Source: Clostridiales bacterium (GTDB lineage Bacteria; Bacillota; Clostridia; Oscillospirales; Oscillospiraceae). From it: a stretch of 50,949 nucleotides of DNA. The notes under the pieces were generated by a model. That model saw nothing but the letters and a program-made list of their open reading frames with translations, did no database searches and was not told where the DNA came from. Position 1 is the stretch's first letter. The number at the start of each line of letters is the position of its first letter. Positions 8,585 to 16,707 of this stretch are shown piece by piece. A program made the translations under genes and the position numbers. Location: NCBI GenBank assembly GCA_902363045.1, contig CABIYX010000022.1, forward strand, positions 11,027 through 61,975, written 5' to 3'.

Positions 8585-8868
8585 GCAGACAGCACAGTGA
8601 TTCAGGGGGCCAGCCGCGTATGAGGCTTGATAAGATCCTGAACGCGGTTATCCCCGGAATGTATGACACCCCATGCAAAATCGCCATTTTTACGAATGGC
8701 CGCAAAATCAAGGTATTTGAAAAGACCTGTTTCCGCAGCCTGGATTTCAATACGCCCGTTCCACAAAACTGGGTGAGAAACTACAACCTGGAAAAATTCA
8801 AATCACCTCGGGCGGTTGAAGCTCTTTTGCGGAAAGACGGACTGCTGAAGGAGCATGAACATGAATGA
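8581..8868 (+). CDS. Small hypothetical protein
   Basis: 95 aa beginning at an ATGA overlap with the preceding gene. It has a basic middle (CKIAIFTNGRKIKVFEK) and no recognised motif. Its C-terminal codons carry the AAGGAG used as RBS by the following gene, with which it overlaps by 8 nt. Confidence 0.6.
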   Translation: MSRQHSDSGGQPRMRLDKILNAVIPGMYDTPCKIAIFTNGRKIKVFEKTCFRSLDFNTPVPQNWVRNYNLEKFKSPRAVEALLRKDGLLKEHEHE

Positions 8869-9769
8869 GAAAAAAATCTGCGCCTGCGTTGGCGCACGGA
8901 CAAGAGACACACAAAAAAGTAAAGAGCACTATGAGGAAAACTTTATCCCCGCGGGCTGGAATCTGGAATATACCTGTCTGGATCAGCCGGAAGCGGCCAG
9001 GGCCCTCTATCTGACCGGCGTGTGCCTGCACTGCGGCGGACAACTCGGGAAAAAGTTTAATATCCCAGGCGAGCTTACCGGGGATGCCCTTTTGGAGCAG
9101 ATCTACCACCAGATGGAGTCCTGCCGTCCGTTTGATCAACGTTTCGACGGCGGTGCGTACCGCACGTCTCTATCAATGCGTGCCTATTGGTACATGGAAC
9201 AGGACGACCTCACCCTTGGCGCGAAGAACGCTCAGTTCCTCAAGCTGTTCCATGCGGAAGACCAGGGCGTGGTTGAGGATTGGATCAGCCGGTGCCACGC
9301 CGAGGAGCCCTATACCGCACCACGGCGGGACCGAAAGAGCGCACTGCTGTACGCTGTGCTGGAGCGGGCCAGAGCCTGCGGCGATCTGCGGGAAATTGAG
9401 CCCATTTTGGACTACTACCTTCCAACCGAGCAGGAGCCGATGGCTTCGGATCTGGACAGCTATCTGACCAACTATCAGTTTTCCGCAGTCGCCAATATCA
9501 GCTACGGATGCGAGGGTATTTTTGTTGACCTGGTCATTGAAGGCGACTTTGATGATTCCGGTGCCAACCGCTGCGTGATCGGCACCTTCAAAACGCTGCG
9601 CCAGGACAGTGACGCCGGCCGCCTGATGGGGCAGCTGTGCGGCGTGCTGATGTATCACACGACAAGGTACGTCAACGAAAACCTGCACCGTTATACGCCA
9701 AAGCGTGAATTAGAGGCCGAGCTTCGCAGAAAGCAGGCTCGCGGCGGACAGAAAGAGGGGAAGGCATGA
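8861..9769 (+). CDS. Hypothetical protein with duplicated cysteine module
   Basis: 302 aa from ATG 8861; AAGGAG lies 7 nt upstream, better than ATG 8855. The first half has LYLTGVCLHCGGQL near residue 50 and FLKLFHAEDQGVVEDWI near 125, matching the whole of the protein at 7,629-8,033. The second half (residues about 150-300) contains a DLDSYLTNYQFSAVANISYG segment that resembles small element-encoded proteins annotated only as hypothetical. Function unknown. It ends in an ATGA overlap with the next gene. Confidence 0.65.
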   Translation: MNEKKICACVGARTRDTQKSKEHYEENFIPAGWNLEYTCLDQPEAARALYLTGVCLHCGGQLGKKFNIPGELTGDALLEQIYHQMESCRPFDQRFDGGAYRTSLSMRAYWYMEQDDLTLGAKNAQFLKLFHAEDQGVVEDWISRCHAEEPYTAPRRDRKSALLYAVLERARACGDLREIEPILDYYLPTEQEPMASDLDSYLTNYQFSAVANISYGCEGIFVDLVIEGDFDDSGANRCVIGTFKTLRQDSDAGRLMGQLCGVLMYHTTRYVNENLHRYTPKRELEAELRRKQARGGQKEGKA

Positions 9770-10272
9770 GCCTGACAACCGCAGATGAAATCCTTGACCT
9801 TTGGGCACGAAACGAGACGCCGGAAGCCAAGGCTGAGCGCAGGGCGGTTGAAGCGCTGAAAAAGGATATTCAGACGGCGCAGGACAGCATTCAGGATGCT
9901 GTTTCGCGCTACCGGAAAGCCAAGCTGCGTACCCGCAGCAAGGCCAAAGCCAACTCAGAAGATATATTCCGCCCCCTGGAGGAGTATGACTCCCAGGTGG
10001 ATATTCAGAATGCCTACGGCTATGAAATGATTACGGAAACAGAATATGACCGCCTGATGGAGCTTTGGGAGTTGCGGGCGCAGTCTGTCCAAAAGGCCGG
10101 CCCCTACAAAGACCGTGTCGTTGAGATGCTGGAGCTGGCCGCCCGGGCCATCTGGGACGCGTATGGAGAAAGCGTCGCAGCATATGACGAAAAAGTATCC
10201 CGAATGCACCGGGAAGCCAGACGGATCGCACAGGAAAACCTTCTGCGGGATCTGGATTCCAAAAGTATTTGA
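9766..10272 (+). CDS. Hypothetical coiled-coil-rich protein
   Basis: 168 aa, ATGA overlap with the preceding gene. Strongly charged and helical throughout (Lys/Glu/Ala-rich from residue 15 to 60 and 95 to 160), so coiled coils are likely. No enzymatic motif is visible. Probably a structural or regulatory component of the element; function not assignable. Confidence 0.6.
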   Translation: MSLTTADEILDLWARNETPEAKAERRAVEALKKDIQTAQDSIQDAVSRYRKAKLRTRSKAKANSEDIFRPLEEYDSQVDIQNAYGYEMITETEYDRLMELWELRAQSVQKAGPYKDRVVEMLELAARAIWDAYGESVAAYDEKVSRMHREARRIAQENLLRDLDSKSI

Positions 10273-10281
10273 GGTGGCTGT

Positions 10282-10605
10282 ATGAAGTACAAAAAAATCT
10301 ATGACGCGTTGCAAACTGGCGGCGCCAGAATCGACCTTGATCAAAGCGGCTGGCGCGTCAAAAGCTCCGGCCATTGGATTCCTGGCCAGCGTCCGCTCTG
10401 GCTTGTGGCCGAAGTCCCCAGGCTTCATCTGAGGATGTGGGTCACGCATGAATTCGGCAATCTGTCGGTGACAACCGTAAACTCCGCGCTGCCCATCGAC
10501 AGCCGGGCTTATCATGAGAGCCATACCAGGCGGACCTTCCAAAATCAGCGGGAAATGGCTGAATATTTGGAGGAGCTGCTGTCCCGGAAGGAGGCGGCAG
10601 TATGA
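10282..10605 (+). CDS. Small hypothetical protein
   Basis: 107 aa, RBS GAGGTGG before ATG. Contains several tryptophans (GWRVKSSGHWIPGQRPLW near residues 23-40) and a helical acidic C terminus (MAEYLEELLSRKE). No known family recognised. Overlaps the next gene by 4 nt. Confidence 0.6.
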   Translation: MKYKKIYDALQTGGARIDLDQSGWRVKSSGHWIPGQRPLWLVAEVPRLHLRMWVTHEFGNLSVTTVNSALPIDSRAYHESHTRRTFQNQREMAEYLEELLSRKEAAV

Positions 10606-10943
10606 AGCTGTCCTTTTCCACGGTCCTCGTTGCCGCCCCCGGCGGAGAGGTCCTGACCTACTGGGAAAGCGGTCATCCGGACGAATATGACATCTGGGAG
10701 CTGATCACTCGCGATGCGCGCTATCGTAAAGCGGCGGAGCTGCTGGAAGAATCGGTGGAGGTCAGGGTCTCCCACTATATCTATGAAACGGAGAGTCCCG
10801 GGCCGGATGCACATGCGGAGCAGAGCCATTTTGATCTGCTGGACGCCTATAACGAGCTGGCCCACCGGCACCGGCGCTCCCGGTTTGAGCACCGGGAGGA
10901 TGTCAGCAAGGTACGAACATTCAGCCTTCACCTGGAACTGTGA
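10602..10943 (+). CDS. Small hypothetical protein
   Basis: 113 aa, ATGA start overlapping the preceding stop. Acidic, with a DEYDIWELI segment near residue 27 and a histidine/arginine-rich stretch (LAHRHRRSRFEHRED) near residue 87. No family recognised. Confidence 0.6.
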   Translation: MKLSFSTVLVAAPGGEVLTYWESGHPDEYDIWELITRDARYRKAAELLEESVEVRVSHYIYETESPGPDAHAEQSHFDLLDAYNELAHRHRRSRFEHREDVSKVRTFSLHLEL

Positions 10944-10967
10944 CGGAGGGATAGGAAGGTCAAGGAA

Positions 10968-11831
10968 ATGTACACTGAGCCACACACAACGCCATGGGCG
11001 GGACTTCATACGTTCAGCGTCCATTTGGGCCCGCAGAGCTGCCGGTGTCCCGGACTGCTGAGCGAGGCGGCCTTTGACTGCGTGATGGACGCACTCAACT
11101 GGAGAATGCCCTACCATCTTCGGGCCTTTCACTGTTCAAGTCCGGAGACGGCGGCGGCAAATCCCGTGCTGCGGGCCATGACGGAGTTTTCGGCGCCGCT
11201 GGAAGCTGTGCTGTTCACAGCCCCTGCGGCGCCCATGCGTCTGAAAGACAAGCGGCGGAAGCAGACGCTTTCCGTACGCAGCAAGTATGGCGACTATGCG
11301 CTTGCGGAAACGGAGGACGGCTACGGCCGGCTATACCATGTGGATGGAATCACCTCCAGCCTGATCGTCAGGCTGGAGGCGTGCCCCATCACGCTTCAGG
11401 AGGCCAGCGCCTATGTGGAAGCCCACCACCGCCACAACGCCGGACCGAAGTTCCACAAATTCTCTCTCTGCCTCCGGGCGCCGGGAGAGGCGGAGCCGGT
11501 GGGCGTGGCGATTGCCAGCATACCCAAGGCCCGCTGTCAGATGGATGGCGTGACGCTGGAGATCAACCGTTGCTGCGCCGACCCACGCTATGCGGACGTG
11601 TGCAGCAACCTCTATGCCCGCACGATCCGGATCGGCCGGGAGATGGGCTACACCCGCTTTCTGACCTATACCCTGCCGGAGGAGAGCGGAAGCAGCCTGC
11701 GGGCGGTCGGATTCCAGGTGGACGGGGTCGTTCACAGCCCATCCGGAGGCTGGAACGCCCCCTCGCGCCCGCGCAGTACCAGACGGTATCCCTCCGGCGA
11801 TAAAGTAAGATGGGTGCTGCATACGCCATAG
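10968..11831 (+). CDS. XF1762/Mom-like GNAT acetyltransferase with an extra N-terminal domain
   Basis: 287 aa. Residues about 140-275 match the XF1762-type protein of phages and ICEs: AYVEAHHRHN, then FSLCLRA, then VGVAIASIPKARC, TLEINRCCAD, a LYARTIRIGREMGY helix, FLTYTLPEESGSSLRAVGF and the ending GGWNAPSRPR. This family has a GNAT-like fold and is related in layout to Mom-like DNA-modifying proteins; activity here is inference. The first 135 residues do not belong to that domain and resemble nothing I know. If it acts like Mom, it would modify element DNA and protect it from host restriction. It lies in the middle of the element operon. Confidence 0.7.
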   Translation: MYTEPHTTPWAGLHTFSVHLGPQSCRCPGLLSEAAFDCVMDALNWRMPYHLRAFHCSSPETAAANPVLRAMTEFSAPLEAVLFTAPAAPMRLKDKRRKQTLSVRSKYGDYALAETEDGYGRLYHVDGITSSLIVRLEACPITLQEASAYVEAHHRHNAGPKFHKFSLCLRAPGEAEPVGVAIASIPKARCQMDGVTLEINRCCADPRYADVCSNLYARTIRIGREMGYTRFLTYTLPEESGSSLRAVGFQVDGVVHSPSGGWNAPSRPRSTRRYPSGDKVRWVLHTP

Positions 11832-11869
11832 TGCGTCATGCGCCCATCGGAACATCAAGGAGGTCCGCA

Positions 11870-12388
11870 ATGGATGACACCTATGAAGAATGTCTGCTCC
11901 TCGTCACAGGAGAAACCGTATCCCTAAATACATTTGACAAAATCTTTCGCAGCGGATATGGCCCGCAATGGTCTGACCGGCCCCGTTCCCATACCGCCCA
12001 TTATTCATTCCATGCGCTGTTTCCAGTTCCGGAGGCTGTTCAGCGCCGCGGCTTTGATGCCGCGGGGCGCCTGTGGTGCAAAGAGAACTGGGAATCCAGC
12101 GATGACCTGCTGGATATGCAGGTCAGACGGGCGCTTGGGCGAAGACAATACCGCTTTTTTGTGCCGGAGCCGCTGCCGAAGAACTTTTTCCGGGTTGTGT
12201 CCCATGATTATCCAAGTCTTGCCTTCCAGCTGGCCACACTTGTGCGGGACGGGGGCTCCCCTTTCTTTGAGGGGCGTGAGACCCTGCATCAGTATTTGTT
12301 CCAGGATGGAAGGTACTCCGGAAGCCAAAGCCCAAATAGAGAAAACGCATTTTCTCAAATACGGGAAGAAATGGGGTTTTTACCATGA
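11870..12388 (+). CDS. Hypothetical protein, possibly Api92-like
   Basis: 172 aa from ATG 11870, which has AAGGAGG 8 nt upstream; a longer frame back to 11810 lacks an RBS. An alpha/beta layout starting with ECLLLVTGETVSLNTF and containing aromatic-rich segments (NFFRVVSHDYPSLAF near residue 105) loosely resembles Api92-like ferredoxin-fold proteins of mobile elements; this is a weak resemblance. Overlaps the next gene by 4 nt. Confidence 0.55.
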   Translation: MDDTYEECLLLVTGETVSLNTFDKIFRSGYGPQWSDRPRSHTAHYSFHALFPVPEAVQRRGFDAAGRLWCKENWESSDDLLDMQVRRALGRRQYRFFVPEPLPKNFFRVVSHDYPSLAFQLATLVRDGGSPFFEGRETLHQYLFQDGRYSGSQSPNRENAFSQIREEMGFLP

Positions 12389-12645
12389 CCTTTTTTGAGT
12401 GCTGTGAAACTGTACGCATGGATGGCCTGCAGCTGATCCGCCCAAGGCGCGGAGCAACAGGGCAGTATGATTTGAAGCCGCCCTACACAGGCCCGTCCGG
12501 AGAGTGGGCCTTTTTAGATGCTGTCACAGCCAATCTGGTATGCCAGCTGTGCGCAGCGCTCCCTGTGAGCCGGCAGGAAGGATTCAAACGCCTTCCCGCT
12601 GGGAAGATCCTTACGCTTTGCAGGAGGGCCGCCGATGGAGCATGA
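12385..12645 (+). CDS. Small hypothetical protein
   Basis: 86 aa, ATGA overlap with the preceding gene and 11-nt overlap with the next. Contains four cysteines (ECCE, VCQLC, LCRR), which could be a metal site. No family recognised. Confidence 0.5.
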   Translation: MTFFECCETVRMDGLQLIRPRRGATGQYDLKPPYTGPSGEWAFLDAVTANLVCQLCAALPVSRQEGFKRLPAGKILTLCRRAADGA

Positions 12646-12967
12646 TCTTTATCTGATTCAAAGCAATCATATGTCGAGCGGAATGTGCTACTATGCGGAG
12701 CACGGAGAAAAGTGCGGCGTTCCGGACGCGGTTGGCTACGACACCGCCGCCCATGCCAGGAAATTCCGCACCTATGAAGATGCCCAGATGTATATCGACA
12801 CACAAATGCCGGAGTGGGCAAGGCCCTCACACCACCCGGCCTCTTACCGTTCCGGCAGCTTCATCATGGAAGATGCCGGCCTTCGAGCCCTACTTAACGC
12901 GGGAGTCCCGATTTCGGACTCTATGCTGTCGGCTACCCCCGGCAGGCTCCGGGTCTGGCTTCGATAA
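12635..12967 (+). CDS. Small hypothetical protein
   Basis: 110 aa, starting inside the end of the preceding gene with AGGAGGG upstream. YLIQSNHMSSG near residue 6 and FRTYEDAQMYIDTQMP near 44 suggest a small alpha/beta fold; unnamed. It is followed 23 nt later by the MoxR ATPase gene. Confidence 0.55.
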   Translation: MEHDLYLIQSNHMSSGMCYYAEHGEKCGVPDAVGYDTAAHARKFRTYEDAQMYIDTQMPEWARPSHHPASYRSGSFIMEDAGLRALLNAGVPISDSMLSATPGRLRVWLR

Positions 12968-12990
12968 AATCTGAACGGAGGAATGACACG

Positions 12991-14376
12991 ATGGATCAAG
13001 CACTGAGAGACAAAATGTGTGCCCGTATGCGGGAGGTCCAGACGCAGGTGGCAGAACGCGATGAGCTGATCGAGGTGATTGCCATTGCGCTGCTGACACG
13101 AAAAAATGTCTTTGTCCTGGGCGACACCGGGCAAGCCAAAAGCGCTGTCATCAACTTGTTCCGCGATGGGCTCACCGGGGCTAGGCAGTTTGAGCGCCTG
13201 ATGTCCAAACAGGCCGATGAGGAGGCTCTGTTTGGGCGCCTGGACCTCTCCAGCTTGATCCCCGGCGGAGTGCCGGAGGAGATTCTGGAGGAGGATGCTC
13301 TTTACCAGGAGATGCGCCGCGATTTGGAGACCCTGGTGCTGAACTACCGCCGCGGCGATGCGTCGTTCGGACAGCAGCTGGAACTGGCGACCACAGAGCT
13401 GGAACGGTACCGGAAAGCGCTCTCCGAACTGCATGGCGGGGAGCCGCGCATCATTACGAAGGGCAAGCTCCCGGACAGTCACATCGTTTTTCTCGATGAA
13501 ATTTTTAAGGCGTCCGATGGCATCCTCAATGCTCTTTTGACCGCCCTGAATGAACGGCGTTATACCAACGAGGGCAAAACCATCCACATCCCGACCATTT
13601 CCTTCTTTTCAGCCTCCAACGAAATACCAAATTTCACCAACCCCGAGGAGAAGATACTCAAGCCGCTCTATGACCGGTTTGAACTGAAGGTGGTCACGGA
13701 ATATGTGGAAGACCGGGCCGCACGCCTGAAGATACTAAAGCAGAAACAGGCGGCCCCCCATCTGGCGCAGGCCCCTGCGGCTCCCATCACCCTGGAAGAA
13801 TTGGAGGCCATGCAGGATGATGTACGCCAGGTCCATATCTTGGACAGCATAAATGAGCTGATGGACGATGTGCTCTGCGCTTTGCGTGAAAAGGGGATTC
13901 ATATCTCAGATCGAAAATATTTCAACTATGCTCCTGTCGCGCAAGCGAAAGCGTGGCTGGAGGGCCGGGATACCGTGGCCCCGGCTGATCTGATCATCCT
14001 TCGCCACTATCTCTGGACCGCGCCGGAGGAGCGTGCCATCATCCAATCTGCCCTGGTGCAGATGTGCAGCGATCCGTTCAAAAACCGGTTGGATGGTATC
14101 CTTGCCGCAGCGCAGGAGAGCTACCAGGAGTTTGAAGATGACTCCGGCGCAGCGCCAGCCCGCCGCATCGGAAAGCTGAGGGAAGAGTACCTCATGCTGT
14201 ACGAAAAGCTGTCTGCGATGAGAGCGGAAGCTCAGGATGACATTGGGAGACAGAAAGTAGACGCCTGTATGGAGGATCTGGAAGCCTTCAACAAGAAGGC
14301 TTTTTCAGAGGACGGAGTATCCGGAGTGTTCTCCTACGTTCCTCTGAAAGAACTTTATCTTCTGAAAGCGAACTGA
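12991..14376 (+). CDS. MoxR/RavA-type AAA+ ATPase
   Basis: 461 aa, RBS CGGAGG. Walker A GDTGQAKS near residue 43, a long insertion, Walker B HIVFLDEIFKA near 167, sensor 1 FFSASNEIPN near 210 and a C-terminal lid with DRFELKVVTEYV near 225. This is the pattern of MoxR proteins, especially RavA, which act as chaperone-like remodelling ATPases together with a VWA partner (ViaA). A ViaA-like VWA gene lies at 18,497 in the same operon, about 4 kb downstream, so the two probably work as a pair. Function within a mobile element is unclear: protein complex assembly or stress protection are possible. Confidence 0.85.
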   Translation: MDQALRDKMCARMREVQTQVAERDELIEVIAIALLTRKNVFVLGDTGQAKSAVINLFRDGLTGARQFERLMSKQADEEALFGRLDLSSLIPGGVPEEILEEDALYQEMRRDLETLVLNYRRGDASFGQQLELATTELERYRKALSELHGGEPRIITKGKLPDSHIVFLDEIFKASDGILNALLTALNERRYTNEGKTIHIPTISFFSASNEIPNFTNPEEKILKPLYDRFELKVVTEYVEDRAARLKILKQKQAAPHLAQAPAAPITLEELEAMQDDVRQVHILDSINELMDDVLCALREKGIHISDRKYFNYAPVAQAKAWLEGRDTVAPADLIILRHYLWTAPEERAIIQSALVQMCSDPFKNRLDGILAAAQESYQEFEDDSGAAPARRIGKLREEYLMLYEKLSAMRAEAQDDIGRQKVDACMEDLEAFNKKAFSEDGVSGVFSYVPLKELYLLKAN

Positions 14377-14458
14377 TCCCCAGCGGAACAAAACAGGGGG
14401 CCTGGGAATGCGTTTAGACTGGACATCCGCCCAAGCCCTCCTCCCCAAAAATCGGAGC

Positions 14459-14486
14459 ATGCGGGCCGGCCCTTGCCGGTCCGCAT
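14459..14486 (+). other. Strong hairpin between the ATPase and sigma-like genes
   Basis: ATGCGGGCCGGC, loop CCTT, GCCGGTCCGCAT form a 12-bp stem with one G-U pair. No T-run follows, so it is more likely an mRNA-stability or processing element than a terminator. Confidence 0.5.
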
Positions 14487-14526
14487 ACCTCGGCAGATCA
14501 AAAAAATGGACAAAGGAGTTTTTACC

Positions 14527-15066
14527 ATGTTGAATTATAATACGCCGCTGACTGCTGAAGAATCCGCCTTCGCCGCGGAACACCATCACCTGCTCCTCTC
14601 TTACTTGAAAAAGGCCAGGCTTGATTTTGATGAATTCTATGATATAGCGGTCTTTGGCTATCTGCGCGCCGTACGGAAGTATTTGGCCCGCCCGGAACTG
14701 AGAGCATACCAGTTTTCAACGATCGCGTTTCGCGCCATGAGCTGTGACGTGCATCATTCACGTGAATACTGGCTTCGCGGCAAGCGGTGCGGGCGCATTG
14801 TGCAGACACTGAATGATGATCAAAATGCGGACGACCTGCGGGACAGCGTCGCGGAGAGTGTGGATAATGTGATCCAGTTCGAGGAGTACACCAGCACACT
14901 CACCCCGCTGCAGCAAAGGATCGCGGAGCTCCGCGACATTGGCTACTCTGACCGGGAAATCTCCGCCATCTGCGGTATCCCCTATAAAGTGGTCGCTCTG
15001 GAAATGGAGGGCGCCAAAAGAAGCATCCTGAAAGTCTATATTGGGGATGCCCCCCGTGCGGCTTGA
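14527..15066 (+). CDS. Sigma-70-like RNA polymerase sigma factor
   Basis: 179 aa from ATG 14527, with AAAGGAG 8 nt upstream; the frame is open further upstream but has no RBS there. Residues about 15-85 resemble sigma region 2 (FDEFYDIAVFGYLRAVRKYL, FSTIAFRAMSCDVHH) and residues about 125-170 region 4 (LTPLQQRIAELRDIGYSDRE, then ISAICGIPYKVV), the DNA-binding helix-turn-helix for the -35 element. Such small factors are common on clostridial phages and ICEs and often control element genes. It lies in the middle of the replication-gene operon. Confidence 0.75.
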   Translation: MLNYNTPLTAEESAFAAEHHHLLLSYLKKARLDFDEFYDIAVFGYLRAVRKYLARPELRAYQFSTIAFRAMSCDVHHSREYWLRGKRCGRIVQTLNDDQNADDLRDSVAESVDNVIQFEEYTSTLTPLQQRIAELRDIGYSDREISAICGIPYKVVALEMEGAKRSILKVYIGDAPRAA

Positions 15067-15078
15067 GGAGAATTTGCT

Positions 15079-15345
15079 ATGTCGAATATGGGTGATTGCC
15101 GCTTTGAAAACACATGCTGTGATTTGCTCGACTGTCTGGATGCCTTACGCCAGTATCAGCCGGTGAGCGAGAGCGAATACCGTGCGGCATATCGTATGAT
15201 CCGTCATTTCCTTTGTTTCTGCAAAGATGCGGACATCATCCGGTCATTTGACCATGAGGCCATTATAAAGCATCTGGATCAGATGAAGGAGGAGCCCGCC
15301 GTTCCGCAGACATCCTTTCTGGACGGGCCGCAGCAGCCTGTCTAG
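15079..15345 (+). CDS. Small hypothetical protein
   Basis: 88 aa, RBS GAGGAG, 12 nt after the sigma-like gene. Helical, with four cysteines in the first 55 residues (CRFENTCCDLLDC) and a conserved-looking YRAAYRMIRHFLCFCKDAD segment. No family recognised. May be co-expressed with the sigma factor, but nothing shows it acts as its partner. Confidence 0.5.
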   Translation: MSNMGDCRFENTCCDLLDCLDALRQYQPVSESEYRAAYRMIRHFLCFCKDADIIRSFDHEAIIKHLDQMKEEPAVPQTSFLDGPQQPV

Positions 15346-15383
15346 GGCTGAGTACGGACTTTGAGCGGACGAAAGTGCGGGGA

Positions 15384-15439
15384 GCATATATCGCGCTCGG
15401 AGAAAAACGGTATATGCGCCCCGGGCAAACCCGGGGCGC
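15384..15439 (+). promoter_or_regulatory. Structured leader of the NADAR gene
   Basis: A GCATATA/TATATGC pairing at 15,384-15,415 is followed by a perfect 10-bp stem, GCGCCCCGGG, loop CAAA, CCCGGGGCGC, at 15,416-15,439. The stem ends one base before AGGAGG of the NADAR gene. No T-run follows, so it is not an intrinsic terminator. It could limit ribosome access or protect the mRNA. Confidence 0.55.
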
Positions 15440-15454
15440 CAGGAGGAATCGTTT

Positions 15455-16030
15455 ATGTTTTACACCGCAGATTCGCTCCGCCGGATGCATCAGGGCGGAG
15501 AAACCGTGGATTTTCTCTTCTTTTATGGACATCAGCTCCCTTCTGATGGGAGCACAACCGAAAGCTGCCTGAGTCAATGGTATCCCTGCATTTTTGAAGC
15601 AGAGGGAATCTTGTACCAGTCTATGGAGCAGTACATGATGGCTCAGAAGGCCGCATATTTGGGGGATTACCGCACCCACGCCAGAATCCTGGGCGCCTGC
15701 ACCCCCGGGGATTGCAAAGCCTTGGGACGCATGGTATCAGGCTTTCAGGACGAGAGCTGGCGCCAGGTCCGTGAACAGATCGTACTGTGCGGAAATTTTC
15801 AAAAGTTTTTGCAAAATCCCCCTTTGAAGTCCTTCCTTTTGCAGACTGGCGACCGTGTTTTGGCGGAGGCCAGTCTCTATGACAGGATATGGGGGATCGG
15901 CATGTCAAAAGGCCAGCCCGGCATTCAAGACCCGGGAAACTGGAGGGGCCTTAATTTGCTTGGATTTGCGTTGATGCAGGTACGCACTATGCTGCGCAGC
16001 CTCGCAAATCAGGAAGGCGCCGGCTGGTAA
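15455..16030 (+). CDS. NADAR-domain protein (YbiA-like N-glycosidase family)
   Basis: 191 aa. Family blocks are visible: MFYTADSLRRMHQGG and FFYGHQ at the start, ILYQSMEQYMMAQKAAYLGD near residue 50, WRQVREQIVLCGNFQKF near 105, LLQTGDRVLAEASLYDRIWGIG near 130-151 and NLLGFALMQVR near the end. NADAR proteins act on ADP-ribose-linked or riboflavin-pathway N-glycosidic bonds and often accompany ADP-ribosylating toxins or anti-phage systems. No ADP-ribosyltransferase is seen beside it here. Start supported by AGGAGG 9 nt upstream. The gene is preceded by a very stable hairpin. Confidence 0.8.
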   Translation: MFYTADSLRRMHQGGETVDFLFFYGHQLPSDGSTTESCLSQWYPCIFEAEGILYQSMEQYMMAQKAAYLGDYRTHARILGACTPGDCKALGRMVSGFQDESWRQVREQIVLCGNFQKFLQNPPLKSFLLQTGDRVLAEASLYDRIWGIGMSKGQPGIQDPGNWRGLNLLGFALMQVRTMLRSLANQEGAGW

Positions 16031-16094
16031 GCCGATCGGTATTTTCGATGTCGCACAGGCAAAACCCCAATATGATTTTTTGGAGGTATCGGAT

Positions 16095-16637
16095 ATGTTA
16101 AACAGAGTCACACTCATGGGCCGCCTGGTCGCAGATCCCGAGCTGCGAAGCACAGCCAGCAATCTCTCCGTCTGCTCCTTCCGCATTGCGGTGGATCGCG
16201 ACTATAAAAAGGGGGATCAGAAGGAAACGGATTTTATTGACATTGTGGCTTGGCGCTCTACGGCTGAGTTTGTGGCCAACTACTTCAATAAGGGGCGCAT
16301 GATCGCGGTTGACGGGCGGCTCCAGATCCGTCCATGGGAGGACAAAGACGGCAATAAGCGCTTTGCCACAGAGGTGGTTGCCGACAATGTCTACTTCGGA
16401 GACAGCCGGCCAAACCAGAACAGCCAGAATGGCCAGAACAGCCAGACGGGATACCCCGCCGCCGGCGGGGACTACGGCGGATATCCGGCACAGGATGGCA
16501 GCTATGGTGGATGCCCAGCCTATGGCGGTTATCCTCCGGCAAACCAGCAGGGGCAATTCCCCCCGGCTGATGGTTATGGGGCTTATGAAGGCCCTGTACC
16601 TGGCGCTGGGCCGGACGAATACCCCGGAGGTTTTTAA
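16095..16637 (+). CDS. ssb: Single-stranded DNA-binding protein
   Basis: 180 aa from ATG 16095 with GGAGG 8 nt upstream. Residues 1-105 are a canonical bacterial SSB OB-fold: MLNRVTLMGRLVADPELR, FRIAVDRDYKKG, ETDFIDIVAWRSTAEFV, GRLQIRPWEDKDGNKRF and EVVADNVYFG. The linker is rich in Gly, Tyr, Asn and Gln and repeats short YGGY/YPA units. The tail ends in PDEYPGGF rather than the usual DDDIPF, so interaction with host SSB partners may be altered. It would coat ssDNA during element replication or transfer, together with the helicase and clamp. Confidence 0.9.
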   Translation: MLNRVTLMGRLVADPELRSTASNLSVCSFRIAVDRDYKKGDQKETDFIDIVAWRSTAEFVANYFNKGRMIAVDGRLQIRPWEDKDGNKRFATEVVADNVYFGDSRPNQNSQNGQNSQTGYPAAGGDYGGYPAQDGSYGGCPAYGGYPPANQQGQFPPADGYGAYEGPVPGAGPDEYPGGF

Positions 16638-16645
16638 GCTATGTT

Positions 16646-16670
16646 CGGGCGGGGAGCAATTCCCCGCCCG
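16646..16670 (+). terminator. Weak terminator or stabilising hairpin after ssb
   Basis: CGGGCGGGGA, loop GCAAT, TCCCCGCCCG is a perfect 10-bp stem 9 nt after the ssb stop. Only TTCTG follows, so termination would be partial. Confidence 0.5.
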
Positions 16671-16707
16671 TTCTGATCCACATTCCATGTATGAGGAGAT
16701 ATGAGCC

